Source: Neodontobutis hainanensis
Taxonomy: Eukaryota > Chordata > Actinopteri > Gobiiformes > Odontobutidae
NCBI GenBank assembly: GCA_024349245.1
Contig: JALDNG010000477.1
Span: 1 to 64,000, forward strand
Reading direction: 5' to 3'
Length of the DNA: 64,000 nucleotides
Shown here: piece by piece, positions 13,831 through 25,880 of the stretch
Layout of the letters: each line of letters opens with the position of its first letter
How positions within the stretch are numbered: the stretch's first letter is position 1
Program-made: the position numbers and the translations under genes
The notes under the pieces: model-generated
Told to the model about the DNA's origin: nothing
What the model saw: only the letters and a program-made list of their open reading frames with translations
The model's database searches: none

Positions 13831-15690
13831 AACAACTTTTCTTACTCCTGTTGTAGTTAGAAGTTTAATAATAACCACGTATAGAATTTTAAATAAAGTT
13901 TTATTCCATGTGAAATTTATATAAATTAATAATTTCAGATAAAATAATCTATTTTACATTTGTAAATACACTGTTGCTTTATCTGGAGAATCTCTATGCA
14001 TAATCAGCTTGAATTAAAAAAACACAACAGTTAATATTTGCCATAAACTTAAGGATTATTCATCGATAGATCTGAAAATAAAGAAAACGTCTTGATTCAA
14101 CAATGGATTCCCTTTAGCTATAGTTGTTATTTCAATGAGAAATTTGTAAATTTTAAAGTAAATCAAAAATTAATGAGAAAAACATTATTTTAAACGTTTC
14201 GTTTTATTTATTATAATATTTAATAAAATTATACTGAGTAGCCTCTAAACGATACATGACACTGTTTTATGTTTTGAAGTATGCGCTCTAGTATAAGATA
14301 TTTTAAATTGTTCACGATATTAGTGTTTGTTAACAAAGAATATATTTCTTTCACTCTATTTTAATTTCAGTGATTTATAAAAGCTATTTATGAATAATAT
14401 ATAAAGTTGTCAGGAAATAAAAAAAATTAATTAGAATTTTAAAAATTAAAATTGATTTTCAAATGTGAATATCAATACCAGGAATTAAATAAAGAAGCTC
14501 AGAAACTAAATAGCGTTATCAAAAATATTTTTGAAAAATCTGATAAACGAAGTTCTAAATTTTCTAAATTATGTAAAAAAACATTTTTTGTTCGTATCAG
14601 TTTTATATAACATGTCTTTGAAAATATGGCATATTAAAAAATAGGATATTAACAAAATTAACGTTATAGAATGTAAATAATTGCCTTAACAATTTCAAAT
14701 ATGAATATCAACAAAACAAATTTTTATTATCTTTAAAATATTTAGAGATGAATTTTTGGCTATTTTTTATTTTTAAGTAAAAATAAACAAGAAGTTATCA
14801 AAAGATAATTTTTTTGTTTTAAGTATCTTTTATTCCTCAAAGTAAACAATGATGATAGACCTCACCAGTTGACTTGGTTTATTATTGAAGTACTTTTTTA
14901 CTCTAAATTTGTTTTTCGAAATTTGGAAATTATCATCTTGAAAACCCAAGATAAATCTACGTTATTAACTCTAAATTAAAGAATAACTTTTCAAATAACC
15001 TCTTCAAATTTTATGAAGCTAATAGAATTTTAAAAAATATCCAATTAATAAGATTGTTTTATAGTTTGTAAGAATTCATGATATCGAACCATTTGAGTGT
15101 ATATTTCGAGATATAATCATTTTTTATTATAATTTGAATATAAAACTTATTTTTATTTAATTTTGTTATTTGCAAATTTGAGAATATTTAATAAGTTTAT
15201 TGTTGAATAAAATAGACAAGAAAAATTAAATTCATTCTTTCAAGATATTAACACATATCAAGATACTTAACCTTTTTTGGTTTATTGAATAAATTTTATA
15301 AAAAATATTATATAACACACAATAATTTAATAAACTTCTTGAAGAGATATTCATCGTAATTTTCACTAAAAATATTTTTTAGCGTGAATCCATTTTATTA
15401 ATTTATCAAAAGGGAAATAAAATTTTTTTGAATCATACAAGCTTTGTTAACCTTCAAAATACGTTCATCGAGCATATTTTAAAAGAAGTAACGATTTTTT
15501 CAATTTTAAAATATTGTTTATTTAAGTAATATTAAAAAAATATTAATTATGTAAATAAATTTTCATATAATATCAACTATCTTGAGAGTTGAATCTGAGG
15601 ATTACTAAAGAATTCATTTAATATTTTTAATATTTTCTGAAGAAAATCAGAACACGTTGATAATTTCATTTTAAGGTGAGTATTTGACGT
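13831..15690. other. AT-rich spacer
   Basis: Nothing recognisable. Confidence 0.55.
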
Positions 15691-15731
15691 AGGAAACAAA
15701 TAAATAAGAAATACGGTCCCATATAGTTAGA

Positions 15732-15866
15732 ATGAGTAAAAGATTTTTACATTTTTACATCACGAAACTACCTGACAGCTACTGTTTACAGATGGAAAAG
15801 TGCCCAAAGGGAGTAAAGTGCAAAACGATCGAAAAGTGTAGGCAGAGCTTTAGTTATGGTAGTTAA
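15732..15866 (+). CDS. 44-aa mini-ORF with cysteines every six residues
   Basis: In a GC-richer island the frame MSKRFLHFYITKLPDSY is followed by CLQMEK, CPKGVK, CKTIEK and CRQSFS: cysteine at residues 18, 24, 30 and 36, each repeat six residues (18 nt) long with Lys before the next Cys. A TAA ends it at 15,866. The same frame stays open for about 46 more codons with another KC in phase (AAAGTG at 15,887). The exact period in both DNA and protein suggests a remnant of a short tandem-repeat protein. Family unknown. Confidence 0.3.
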   Translation: MSKRFLHFYITKLPDSYCLQMEKCPKGVKCKTIEKCRQSFSYGS

Positions 15867-15892
15867 GTAGATGCAAAATTACTCTTAAAGTG
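15797..15892 (+). repeat. 18-bp periodic AAAGTG repeat
   Basis: AAAGTG occurs at 15,797, 15,815, 15,833 and 15,887, that is at spacings of 18, 18 and 54 (3 x 18). Two intermediate units are degenerate. The repeat is in frame with the cysteine-hexapeptide mini-ORF. Confidence 0.5.
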
Positions 15893-15899
15893 TAGCACT

Positions 15900-17262
15900 T
15901 ATAGATTTGACTCAATCTTGTTTTCAAAAAACAATGACAATATTTTAAACAATCATGATTCATTTCTAATCAATTTCATTTCGATTTCTTCAATATTTCT
16001 AAAATAGATTTTTTATCAGTTGAATTAATGACGATTAAAATAATAATTATCATTTAAGTATATCGAACTAACTACTTAATAAACAATTATACTATTTTCC
16101 CATTATATTAACAATCATAGCTATTTTGCAAAAACATATTCAATTTTTCAAAAGGACAATCTATGTGATTCAGATAACAAATATAAAACACAAAAATTCA
16201 AACGAATTTTATAACCTGATAAAAATAAATTATCTGTAGTTAACCCAGTTCTATGGGTAATTTTAACGAAAATATCCTAATTCAAAACTAAAATTATCCA
16301 TAAAAGATCCAGATATACTAGCTTTAATTTAAAGTCATTTAAAATGTTTTTATTTTTGCGTATAAATCTTATAAGACTCGATAACTTGGTAAGATTTAAA
16401 AAAACAAGTAATTAAAAAAAATTTTATGATAAATGTATAAATTCGTATTCAAATATTTTGAAAATAATGACTTCACATTCTTTCACAACGACAAAAATTT
16501 CTGATGATTACATTAATAAATTAAATAAAGCACAATAATACATGGATAAATACACTTTACAAATATTTACTTCGAAAATAATTTCAATTTTTTCAAAATT
16601 TTACATCAAATAATATTTAAAGATATTTATACGCTTGTATTTTTTCACGAATTAAACTCATTTTAATTTTTTTCATACAAAAAAAATTAACATATATGAA
16701 AATATCTCAACATTGAAAAAATATTTATGAAAAATTTCTCAATTTTTTAGATTAATTAATTTTAAAAATCTTCAAGAGATTCATAGTATATATTATTATT
16801 ACAATTATAGTTAATTATTCAAACATACATTTAAAATAAACTATCAAATATCAATTGCACAATAAATTAAAATAAACAAACTTTTTCAAGTAAGAAAGGG
16901 AAATTTTATGATCTGATCTATTTGATCAAAACGATGATCTGAAAAGTGAACCATTTTGATTTCCAAAAGATATTTCATTGAAAAAATCAAATTTTTGAAA
17001 ATATATCTTTTCATAATAGATTGAGCTCGTGATTGATATTTAAAAGAATCAAAATTCAACAAAATCCCTACCGATGACTTGGATATCATCCTAAGTTTGT
17101 TCTTGTACATTATTTATGCAGTGAATAGACATTCTAAGATTTCAAAAAAGATCCCTTTTATTCATCTTGAATAAATACTGTCGAAATGTTAACTCTTATT
17201 TTTTAAAAATTATCTCATTAATTAAATATTTCAGATTGATGAAATTTTATATCAAGGTTAAT
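15900..17262. other. AT-rich spacer
   Basis: Contains a 74-codon minus-strand frame (17,110-16,886) just outside the 3' end of gypsy element 1. I consider it chance or decayed flank. Confidence 0.5.
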
Positions 17263-17330
17263 TGTGCAACTTCCGATCAAACGACATTTATCAATAAAAA
17301 CTACCTATGATCATGTCTTATCCGTGAAAT
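17263..17330. repeat. Possible left LTR remnant of gypsy element 1
   Basis: TGTGCAACTTCC then GATCAAACGACATTT (17,275 on) aligns with 21,318 on. Similarity is moderate with gaps. The outer border is not defined. Confidence 0.35.
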
Positions 17331-17939
17331 TTCTTCCCTCGAGAGAACATCTTTCTGTACTCGGGCAAAATTTTCGACAGGTTTGATCAAAAGATCATTT
17401 TCGATCTAAGATAGATTATTTATATGTTTCCTTCAATTTCATCACATCATAGGGTTAGCTGATCCCATTTTATGAACTCGATCACTTTCTTCAAATGTTT
17501 TATATAATTGGTTTAAGTGGTTAAGAGGTGCATAAATAAAATATAGGTCAGTTTGCATCGATTTTTTTAATATCTCTTCCCCTTTTTTGTATCCGAATCT
17601 TGATGTTTAGTTATCTGTTATCCTTTTACTTTGAATGTTCTAATCAAAGAAGGTGCGAATTTTTGTCTTATAGCCCGCTACTCTTGTTTAGAGTGTTAAA
17701 CATAGACCTTATCTCCCAAAACAATTAAGAAAAGTGTAATTTACCATTGTTATATTTTTGATGTTATATTAAATTCATAAATACTTCACTGTTTTGTAAA
17801 ATACTTTTGACAAACTCTCCCTTTTAACCAATTTATCATTTGTATTTTTCCAACCAGACATCAAATCAAGAGTGATTGTTGATGACTTTTAAAATATGGT
17901 CTCATACTGAGAGAAATTATTTATATCACTATTACTGAT

Positions 17940-18480
17940 CTTGTTTTAAAAACAGAAGGCTGTGAGAGTTTTTGCCAATCTTCATCTGTACCATTTCATT
18001 TTGATAGCATTTGTAAAATATTTCGATTTCTCGCTCATTGATCCGATTTCCATGTCGATGATAGGCCTAACGTTTTCATTTTTATACCTAAACTCTCTGA
18101 CACTAATAATATCGTTAATCCTTCTAAATCCGTTCCCTGGTCTGTTTACCTACCCTCAGGAATAGATAAAATGTTCGCATAATTATCGACGAAGGTCTTT
18201 GTGACGGTTTACCTATCAATTTCTTTGAGAGGAATCGCTGATAGCACCTTTGTAAAATGATTGCAAATGATAAAAATATATCTTTACCCATGTACGATGG
18301 GTTATGGTCCTAACATATCCATTTATACAATTAAATTCCTTCTAAACGTGTTGATTTGTTAAATCGAGTATAGCAGTTGGTTTTTTGTACGCAGAGCATT
18401 TTCTGTAATAATGTGTGCTGTTTTTAACATCATCACGCATCTTTTGAGGGGAGATTCGTGTAGCAGTTATTTCTCATCTT
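17940..18480 (-). pseudogene. Retroelement integrase domain (gypsy 1)
   Basis: Minus-strand fragments match the gypsy integrase core in order: MDMLGP (first Asp, about 18,322), RYIFIICNHFTKVLSAIPLK (about 18,290-18,230), FVDNYANILSIPEGR, TDQGTDLEG (second Asp, about 18,150-18,125) and SESLGIKMK. Further down, QNEMVQMKIGKN corresponds to the post-core region, and HYYRKCSAYKKPT just upstream may be what is left of the zinc-binding part. Frames shift several times and stops are frequent. Downstream at about 17,300-17,390, ARVQKDVLSREEISRIRHD may be the polyprotein C-terminus. Confidence 0.7.
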
Positions 18481-18839
18481 TGTCTCATAGCATTTGACCT
18501 ATTTCATTATGCGTTGTTTAAAGAATGATCTAAATCAATTTCTTGAGTGTCACTATTCTATTATTATCATATAGCGTTTTTTACTTAAATTTAGGGACAG
18601 GATATTGTTTTGATTCTTAGAAAGTCTTTATGGCGAACAAGTATTTTTCTCTCCTCGTTCTAGTTACACTCAGAAGGTTTAGAAAGTTTTTAGTTTATAG
18701 AATTTAAATTTTCAACCCGATATCGTAATCTTCTAATTGCGCCTAAGTAACACCAACGTAATTTAAGTTTTTTTAATTATATTTTCCTCAAACATAACAC
18801 AACATCGTGACCATCTGTTAGCATGACAATGTATTTTTT

Positions 18840-19210
18840 CTTTGCTGATATGCAGAATGAAAAATCTAACTCACCTATACGGTCAAGCCATCTTTCTAAT
18901 TGTCATTCAGGGACTTTTGTATTCCAGATAACGGTTTATAATCATCGAATTTCAAAGTATGTTCCAATTAGGAAGGAGTGAAATTTCTTATGGCTCTTCC
19001 ACAGCCTCCACTTCGTTCGCAACAGTTGAATAATTTGATTCAGATTTGCTCAAATTCTGACATATATTTTTGATATCATGCAAGCAACCATTCATGTCTC
19101 GTTGGCTTAAGACTGCCCAAATGCGTGAAAACTAGCTTCGCAGTCGAGAAAGAACAAATAATGAGTTTTCAAAAAACTTAGAAGATGTGCTTCATAGTCA
19201 CTTCTTTGAT
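18840..19210 (-). pseudogene. Retroelement RNase H domain (gypsy 1)
   Basis: Minus-strand readable pieces include LSKSESNYSTVANEVEAV (about 19,060-19,010), corresponding to the conserved NYS-V-E-E-A-V segment, then FEIR with DYKPLSGIQ, corresponding to the TDH-PL block, then LERWLDRIGELDFSF, matching the R-W---L-E-DF block. It lies between the reverse transcriptase and integrase pieces as expected, with several frameshifts. Confidence 0.7.
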
Positions 19211-19499
19211 AATGGTGAATGCATTTTGGTAAATATACTTTCATTCGAATAGGGTTCCTTGTTTACTAAATCTTCTTAATATAGTTTTCTGATCGGCTAA
19301 CTTGAGTTTAAACGAGAGACAGTATGATACAAACAAAATAAAAACTCGAGCTTTTTACTTGAATTTAAGGATTTTCTAGTTTTTCCCTTCAATATATTTT
19401 TTTAGAGTGTGTGGAAATTCGTTCATCGTTGATAAACAAAATAATAAAATGTGATGACAGGCCTGAATAATTTTCACTTTTATTTCTTTCAATCTGATT

Positions 19500-19950
19500 C
19501 ATGGATTAAATCCAAAAAACACAGATATTAATTTTCAAGGGTAATTCATTATCATTTCTGACAACAAAAAGGCCGTAAATATAAACCAGAGCGTGATATC
19601 TGTCAAGGTTTGCATAATTATTGTTAATCTTTGTTTGGCATTTAGCGGGACTCCTTTTGAGGTTTAAAGGAATTACAGAAAAATCATTGAAACTCATTGG
19701 GATTGAAAACACAGGTTTTTTAAATGCCATACTCACCATGATGTATTAAACAAAAGTTAGATGATTGATATAAAACAAAAAAGAGTTATGCACCTCTTAG
19801 AAATTCAAGGGAGGCGTCGATACGTTGCAAGTAGTTAAGCATATTGCGTTGTAAACTTGTTTTGTTTCTATAATCAAAACACAGTCTGGCGTTTTCATTC
19901 TTTTTTGGAATACCAACTAACGAGGATGACCATTGAGATTTACCTGGTTA
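19500..19950 (-). pseudogene. Retroelement reverse transcriptase domain (gypsy 1)
   Basis: On the minus strand, QWSSSLVGIPKKNENARLCF followed by DYRNKTS and NYLQRIDASL (about 19,945-19,800) is the conserved S-W-S-P-V-P-KK---R-C-DYR--N block. After a break, 19,739-19,506 gives AFKKPVFSIPMSFNDFSVIP, LNLKRSPAKCQ and LVYIYGLFVVR. The last is the catalytic YxDD box, degraded to YIYG. Two catalytic Asp residues are lost, so even a repaired frame would be inactive. Confidence 0.8.
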
Positions 19951-20399
19951 AATTATTCCATTTTCAAGAATTTTTTTTCTTAACTTTTACAAATGAAGGA
20001 TAACTTTTATGGGTAAATTTTTGATTAGTTTTTCATTCCCTGGCGTATTTTGTAATTATTAATGTTACACTTGCCCATGACGAACTCATAATTGCTGAAT
20101 TGTGAATCATACATCGAAAGAAGATATTAAAAATTTATCATTGAAATATATTTTTAAAACTAAATTTTAGTTCTTTAATTTTTTCGATTTCTGTGGCACA
20201 TGTACTCACTGTATATCTCGGATCCTTGATCATCTCTATTCTCTACAACCTTGCATTTATGCGCTTATATTCAAAAATCAATAATTTTATTTTAATAAAC
20301 ATGGAAATTAATGACAAGTTTTCATTTGCAAAATAAATCCTTAACAGTCAAAAAAATATGAAAGGTAGAGAAGTCGTCGAAAGCTACTTCGGCGCATTA

Positions 20400-21240
20400 T
20401 TCTCCCACTGCATTGTCTATTATTATTAGCACTGTAAATTTCAATAAATGAAGACTATATTTCTGGAAGAGTTTAAAATTTTTATTTTAAACATTCATTA
20501 ACAAAGACACTTCTGAAACAGTAACCAGGAGATAATACCATTCAATTCCTTTGACCCTTGATTGAACAGATAGTGTGTCTCTTTCATGATATCATATATT
20601 TTAATTGATAATCCTCACTAGTTGCTGATTCTGCTCTTCTCCATTAGGGGTCCTCTCGGTAACTCACTTTGATATCCCTGAAGTGTCTTGCGATGTATCA
20701 AAGCCTTACACAAATGTAAGTTGGTTTCTCGTAAGGCTCCATTCTTTTTTTAAAGATTGAAAACATCTCTTGTACATTTTTTGCGTCTCTCTAATGCGAT
20801 TAGTGAGACCTCAAGTCCAAAATCTGCCAGTGGCTTCGATTTCGTTTACATAGAGTTTGTCGGCCTCCTATGAGTTCGCATGTCTTAGTGAATTAATTTT
20901 TATCGCAATTAAGGATCATTTAACCCATTAGCAAACACTGGTACTAAAAGATCATCATCAACCCCAGAGGCAGATGAATCAGTTGCCAGTTTCATATATT
21001 TTAAAGCGTATACTCTATACGAATCCGCAAAGTTTTATTTTAAATTTAAAAATTGTGAGATCTGTCTTTTTGTCGGCAGTTTCCCACTGTATATTTTATG
21101 ATTTTGAACAAGTTTGTAGTTGGGTAAGTCATCCCACCAAGGTTTACACATTTCGTTTTCTATGGTTCATTTCACTCCCATCATAAACTGGTTTACCTAC
21201 TCCTTCCTTTTAATTTAGTCAAAGATAGAAGCCACCTCGA
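20400..21240 (-). pseudogene. Possible gag/protease region of gypsy element 1
   Basis: Upstream of the reverse transcriptase on the minus strand the DNA is GC-richer than the spacer. Short readable stretches include DDDLLVPVFANGLNDPELR and KALIHRKTLQGYQSELPR. FANGLN-xx-LR resembles the F--GL----- motif of gypsy gag proteins, and position fits, but no zinc knuckle or protease DSG was found. Confidence 0.4.
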
Positions 21241-21317
21241 ACCTCTTAATCCAGCTGCAGAAATTGCTTCCATCTAATAGTGGTAGATAGGATAGTTACA
21301 AGTCTGACCAACCCAAT

Positions 21318-21395
21318 TGTATCTTTTGATCAGACGATATTTCTCTCGACAATTAACTACTCGTGTGTTTAATCCATAACAAAGTTAATCTAAAT
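21318..21395. repeat. Possible right LTR remnant of gypsy element 1
   Basis: TGTATCTTTT then GATCAGACGATATTT (21,328 on), a direct repeat of 17,263-17,330. On the minus strand the LTR would end ACA or CAAT next to TGGGTTGGTCAG, a plausible primer-binding site. I cannot match it to a particular tRNA. Confidence 0.35.
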
Positions 21396-22461
21396 TTCAT
21401 ATCAGTGAAAAACGAAATTTAAAAAGGCGAAAAATATAACAGGATTAAATCTTAGTAAATCAATAGTAATGAATAGAAAAGAATTTGAATGAAGTGATTT
21501 TGTCGACTTTTACTCTACTGGCTCCTCACTCATTCTTTATATTTATAACATTTTAAAATAAAGTATAAAATGTATTGTGAATCCGCCAGGCCTCTTAAAA
21601 TTCTAGTTTCGGTAGCAAGAATTTTTATAACTCTTTAAGTTATAAGAACATAATTTCAAAAATTTATAGTGACTTAAATAAATAAATATCAAGATAACAT
21701 AAAGTTATTTCTGCATATTCGACGAAAAAGAACATAAAAAATCCTAATCCATTGATATGAACAAATTTCAGTGTTAAAGGATTTGAAGATAGATTTATCA
21801 AAGCGGGTGCGAGTTTAAATTTATTAAAATCTATCTGTCTTTTTGTAATATTCTTATATCAAGTCGCTAAAAACTATTTCGATGTAATTTAGCAAAACTA
21901 TATTATTTTAATTTTGGCTAAGATAATATACTAAAACATTTGGGAAATGTTTTTGGCCCCATGAATTTGTTCTCTTCTGATTTAATTATACATGGATCAA
22001 CAGTGTTTGAATGTTGAAAACATTTTGTGTTTTCGAATCATAAAATTATTGTTTTGATGTTTTAAATAAGCAAATAGTCACGTGAGCATATGCTAAATCG
22101 ATTTTTTCAAAAGGTTTGACGATTTTATAAAGATTATCATGCAAAACTCAACCAAATGTCGTTTAATTCATTATTCATGTTTTAAAAATTCAAAAAATAT
22201 ACCTTAAAAGCAATAAAATCTTAGTTAAAAACTTTATTAAGCGTTAAACATGTTTTAAATTTCGATCTATTTAGATTAGTCTGTTATTTATAGAATTTAA
22301 GAAATAGTAATATCTGTGGTAGCTTTTGTTGAATACCTGAATCGTTCTATTGTTAAGAAAACTTCAAAAGCAGAATTTGACAAATTAATTCATGACTAAA
22401 CAAAAGACATTTTATATATCAAACAGAATTAGTCACTGAATATGTATGATATTGTTACTAG

Positions 22462-22662
22462 GGGCAAATTTTGTTTATAATTTATAGTTTAAATAGAAGA
22501 TATTTAAACTATGAAAAGATTATTGAACAGTTACACACTTCAAAAAATTTGTTTCATAAACGGGGCTATAAAGTAATAATTTGGCTCATAACATAGAATA
22601 TCATTGTTGAGATAACACGAAAAATTTCTCTTGATGAATATTCCGAAAGAAGATTAGACTAA
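22462..22662 (+). other. Coding-like relic
   Basis: A plus-strand run of 67 codons has a single TAG (22,594-22,596): YSLNRRYLNYEKIIEQLHTS, KNLFHKRGYKVIIWLIT, then EITRKISLDEYSERRLD. Polar, charged composition favours former coding DNA. No family is recognised. Confidence 0.2.
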
Positions 22663-23248
22663 CATAAAAGTGTAAGCTCTTCAAATCACTACGACTCAAT
22701 CTAGTTTGTTCTTTATTGAACGTATAAATTTTATGTTTAAATTATCTTAAATTCAAAAGATACTGTGTGAAAATAAGAGTCTGGTGATCTCATAAGGATA
22801 TCACTATTGAAACATGTATTATTATTTTAAGCAAGTATGATCGACAGGTGCGTGTATACTCAATATGATTTTCTACCCTATTTGATCAGCTCGTAATTAG
22901 ATAATATTATTCATCGTAGAAAACTTTCTTGATATCCTGTTATGGTTCACTAGGTACCTTGAAAGGTATTTTCTGAAAATCAGGAATCGATTGGATCAGA
23001 AAATGCAAATTTATCAATAATATTGAATAAAAGTGTTTCAAAGAAATTAACACAGATATGATATTTATTAATGGTGAAAATGTATCACATCGATTAAATC
23101 TCTTATCTTGATAATTTTAGTCTCAATTTAAATACCCGTTTCATCTTTTTAAATATAAAAACTGGCATTATTGTGTTGAATTTTAACAAAAAAACAATTT
23201 ATTACAGGAAATGCTTGAATCATCAGTTATAAACCAAAATAAAAAATT

Positions 23249-23416
23249 TTAGACTGTTGCCTCAAGCTTTGCTGCCAAGTCATCGTTCATTTGTTGCAGT
23301 TTATCATGTTTTCTCGATTTATCCTTATATGTCAGTGAATATATTTCATTTCTTGAAGACATCATCGTTTCAAATAATCCTAGAGGTTCTCGAATCTCTT
23401 CTATATTTTGAGAAAA
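23249..23416 (-). other. C-terminal coiled-coil-like coding relic
   Basis: A 55-codon minus-strand run ends in TAA at 23,249: NIEEIREPLGLFETMMSSRN, EIYSLTYKDKSRKHDKLQQM, NDDLAAKLEATV. The charged heptad-like KHDKLQQMNDDLAAKLEA end looks like a coiled coil and is very unlike random A/T-rich translation. The upstream part is lost in other frames. Probably the C-terminus of a dead gene. Confidence 0.3.
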
Positions 23417-25547
23417 TCATACGAGAAAATATTAGAAAAATTGTACATTTTCCATTTTGATCTGAAAATGTATCTAAATAATACTTTTAAATATTTTGAT
23501 GAATCACAGATAAAATACAGTTAAAATTAGAGACGTAAGCATAAACTCATAATAAATAAATATAATTATCTTTTGAAGCTAAATTTTACACTCGATGTTT
23601 AAAAACTTTTATTAGTTTTGGTTTAAACATTTGCCTCTTTAAAATATTCAGAAAAAGAAAACATGAAAACTATAAAATTCAAGAGCATTCTTTGTTTATA
23701 GTATACAATAAACAAGTTTATATTATACTTGCATCACTTCAATGTTGTCACATGATTTGTTGATAATTTTTTTATGATTCCATAAATTTATCGACGTTCT
23801 CTTTTCTGTCTCATACTTTCAATATAAACTTTGATCATAAATATACTGATATGTTATACTTTTGAAGAAAAAAATGGTATTTATACATCTTAAATCAGTT
23901 TAACGAATAACTAGTTTGTTAGTACACGTTTATTGCTTAATATATCACTTGATAATTTTTTAAACTTAATGCTCGGAATTTTCATCGAGGTTTTACGAAA
24001 TAGTTTTCTTTCATTATGTTTAAACAATTTATTTTACCAATCAGAGGTTTTGTCTGACTTTTATAATGATTTAATGTTTTAAAACGTTTTACATCACAGT
24101 AAAAGCATAAAATGATTAAAATATCTTCTTAAATTTTTCAGAAAACTCTTTCTAAATTCCCATTTCTTATATTGCTGATATTTTTGTGTTAAATGGTAAA
24201 CTCCACTTTATTTTATAATCTTAATAGCTTGAAAAGTAAACTGAAGACTGAATTTTTAAAGTTGAATTATAATTATCTCTAATTTTTCCATAGAAAATAC
24301 CTGGAAAACCTCAACAACAACAAAAATTTTCTAAAATATGAATGATCAAACCACATAATTTTAACAGTTAAAATTTAAATATAATCAAATCTATGACCTA
24401 TTTAACTCTTATAGTTTGACGTCACCCAGACGTTTAATTTGTTGTGTATTTTTTTAATTTGACAAACTACATAAAATTATAAAGATAAAATATTTAAACT
24501 GTATTTTCCCTAAATCTTTCACCATAGAGAATTTTAAAATTTTATAGAAACAGCATTTAAATATTTTCATATATAGTAGGATTTTTTGTTTAGATAAACT
24601 TATGAAGACTTAGGAAAATTATTACATTCAAATCTTATAATTTTTAACAAATTACAAAACAGGTTGCCATTTAAAAGAATTTTTATGAATAAGCATAATG
24701 AAAATCACACTTTAATATTTAAGGATATTGATATGAAGAGCTAAAAAATGTTTATTACCTTTAAATTGATATGTAAGACACTTATGTATGAGAGATTCGA
24801 GAAAAAAGAAACAACGGTCTTTGTGTGTGCTGGTTTATTTAAATTCCAGGAACTAAGATAAAAAATCAAAACAGTAGAAAAAATGAAACTAATTTAAAAT
24901 AGAGTTAAAGCTGTGTCCGATTACTGTGAAGATTACAACACATGTTTTGTTTGAAAAAGTATATATAATTTAATTGAAAACGAAATTTATGAAACCTTTA
25001 GATAAAATCAAAAGAAAATTGCAGTTGATATATTTTTCCAGAATTATATTCAATAAATTTTTTCTCGAAAACTTTGAATTTATCTTTATGTTTTCATATT
25101 ATCGTATTGGTGATTAAAGTGATAATGAAGGTAAGTATATCGAGTTTCTGAAATTTATGTAAAATAAATTCAAATTAAAGATTTAATTCAAGTATTTTTC
25201 GAAAAATATTCAATATTAATAGTTTGGCATCCTTTTAACTATTCTAAAATATATATGCTTTGGTGAATATACAACTGTCGTTTTTCAACATTTTTATATA
25301 TCTATTTCATTTTATTAGTTTCTACATGTATAATGGTTGACATATAAACCTCTTATATTTTTATACTGACAATTCTTTTTCAGACTTAAGGAATACTATG
25401 TAATTTTTCTTCTTATATATTCATTTAAAGGTCAAATACCACATAAAAGATCATTTAAAGAGTACATTGAGTACATAGAAGTAAAATTCCATTTTTATGC
25501 AATTTAAACACTACTTTCCTTTTAAAAATGTATACAAAATCTATTAA

Positions 25548-25880
25548 AACCGTAATAATGGATTGTGGAGATCAGTAATCGCTCAAGGAGGGAAATATTC
25601 AAAAATTAAATTGAGATTGTTGCTTCAGAAAAAGGATAAAATCTATTGTGTAAATGGGAAGGCGATAGACTTTTGTCATCTACATAGCTGATGTCGACTA
25701 CATAGGCTTTTATTTGTGAATCAAGTTTATGGATATTTTTTTAATGGGTGCGAGTGAGGAATTTCCTGAAAAATTCGATTTCAAAAATCGTCTGTGTGAG
25801 ATTTCAGAAAGGTATTAATTGCTAGACGAGTAGCTCTTACGAGCATACATACAAGCTAGCGTCTTTTTGTTGATTACGGG
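25548..25880 (+). other. Coding-like relic in a GC-richer island
   Basis: The plus strand reads NRNNGLWRSVIAQGGKYSKI, KLRLLLQKKDKIYCVNGKAI, DFCHLHS and, after TGA, LLFVNQVYGYFFNGCE. A different frame then takes over with MGASEEFPEKFDFKNRLCEI, SERY. The composition is coding-like and a frame change falls near 25,750. It could be a retroelement or cellular gene fragment. Confidence 0.3.

Larger units (their letters stand above)
17263..21395 (-). mobile_element. Decayed Ty3/gypsy-like LTR retroelement 1
   Basis: On the minus strand the order from high to low coordinates is gag-like, reverse transcriptase, RNase H, integrase, which is the Ty3/gypsy order. Every part is broken by stops and frameshifts. 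Weak direct repeats at 17,263 and 21,318 (both starting TG, then GATCARACGAYATTT) could be LTR remnants about 4.05 kb apart. A PBS-like TGGGTTGGTCAG on the minus strand abuts the right one. Length is somewhat short for a full element, consistent with deletions. Confidence 0.8.
21396..25547. other. AT-rich spacer around two short relics
   Basis: Apart from the coding-like runs at 22,462-22,662 and 23,249-23,416, nothing is recognisable. Confidence 0.5.

Noticed and set aside
13600..13924. Two plus-strand frames over the 13.6-kb relic
   Set aside because: The minus-strand reading is more protein-like. I kept only that, at low confidence.
16886..17110. 74-codon minus-strand frame next to gypsy element 1
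   Set aside because: It lies outside the LTR trace, shows no retroelement motif, and its length is not significant.
17962..18165. Plus-strand frame in the gypsy 1 integrase
   Set aside because: The minus strand carries integrase motifs (TDQGTDLEG, SESLGIKMK), so this is a shadow.
20974..21186. Plus-strand frame in the gypsy 1 gag region
   Set aside because: Opposite strand to all retroelement domains. Shadow.
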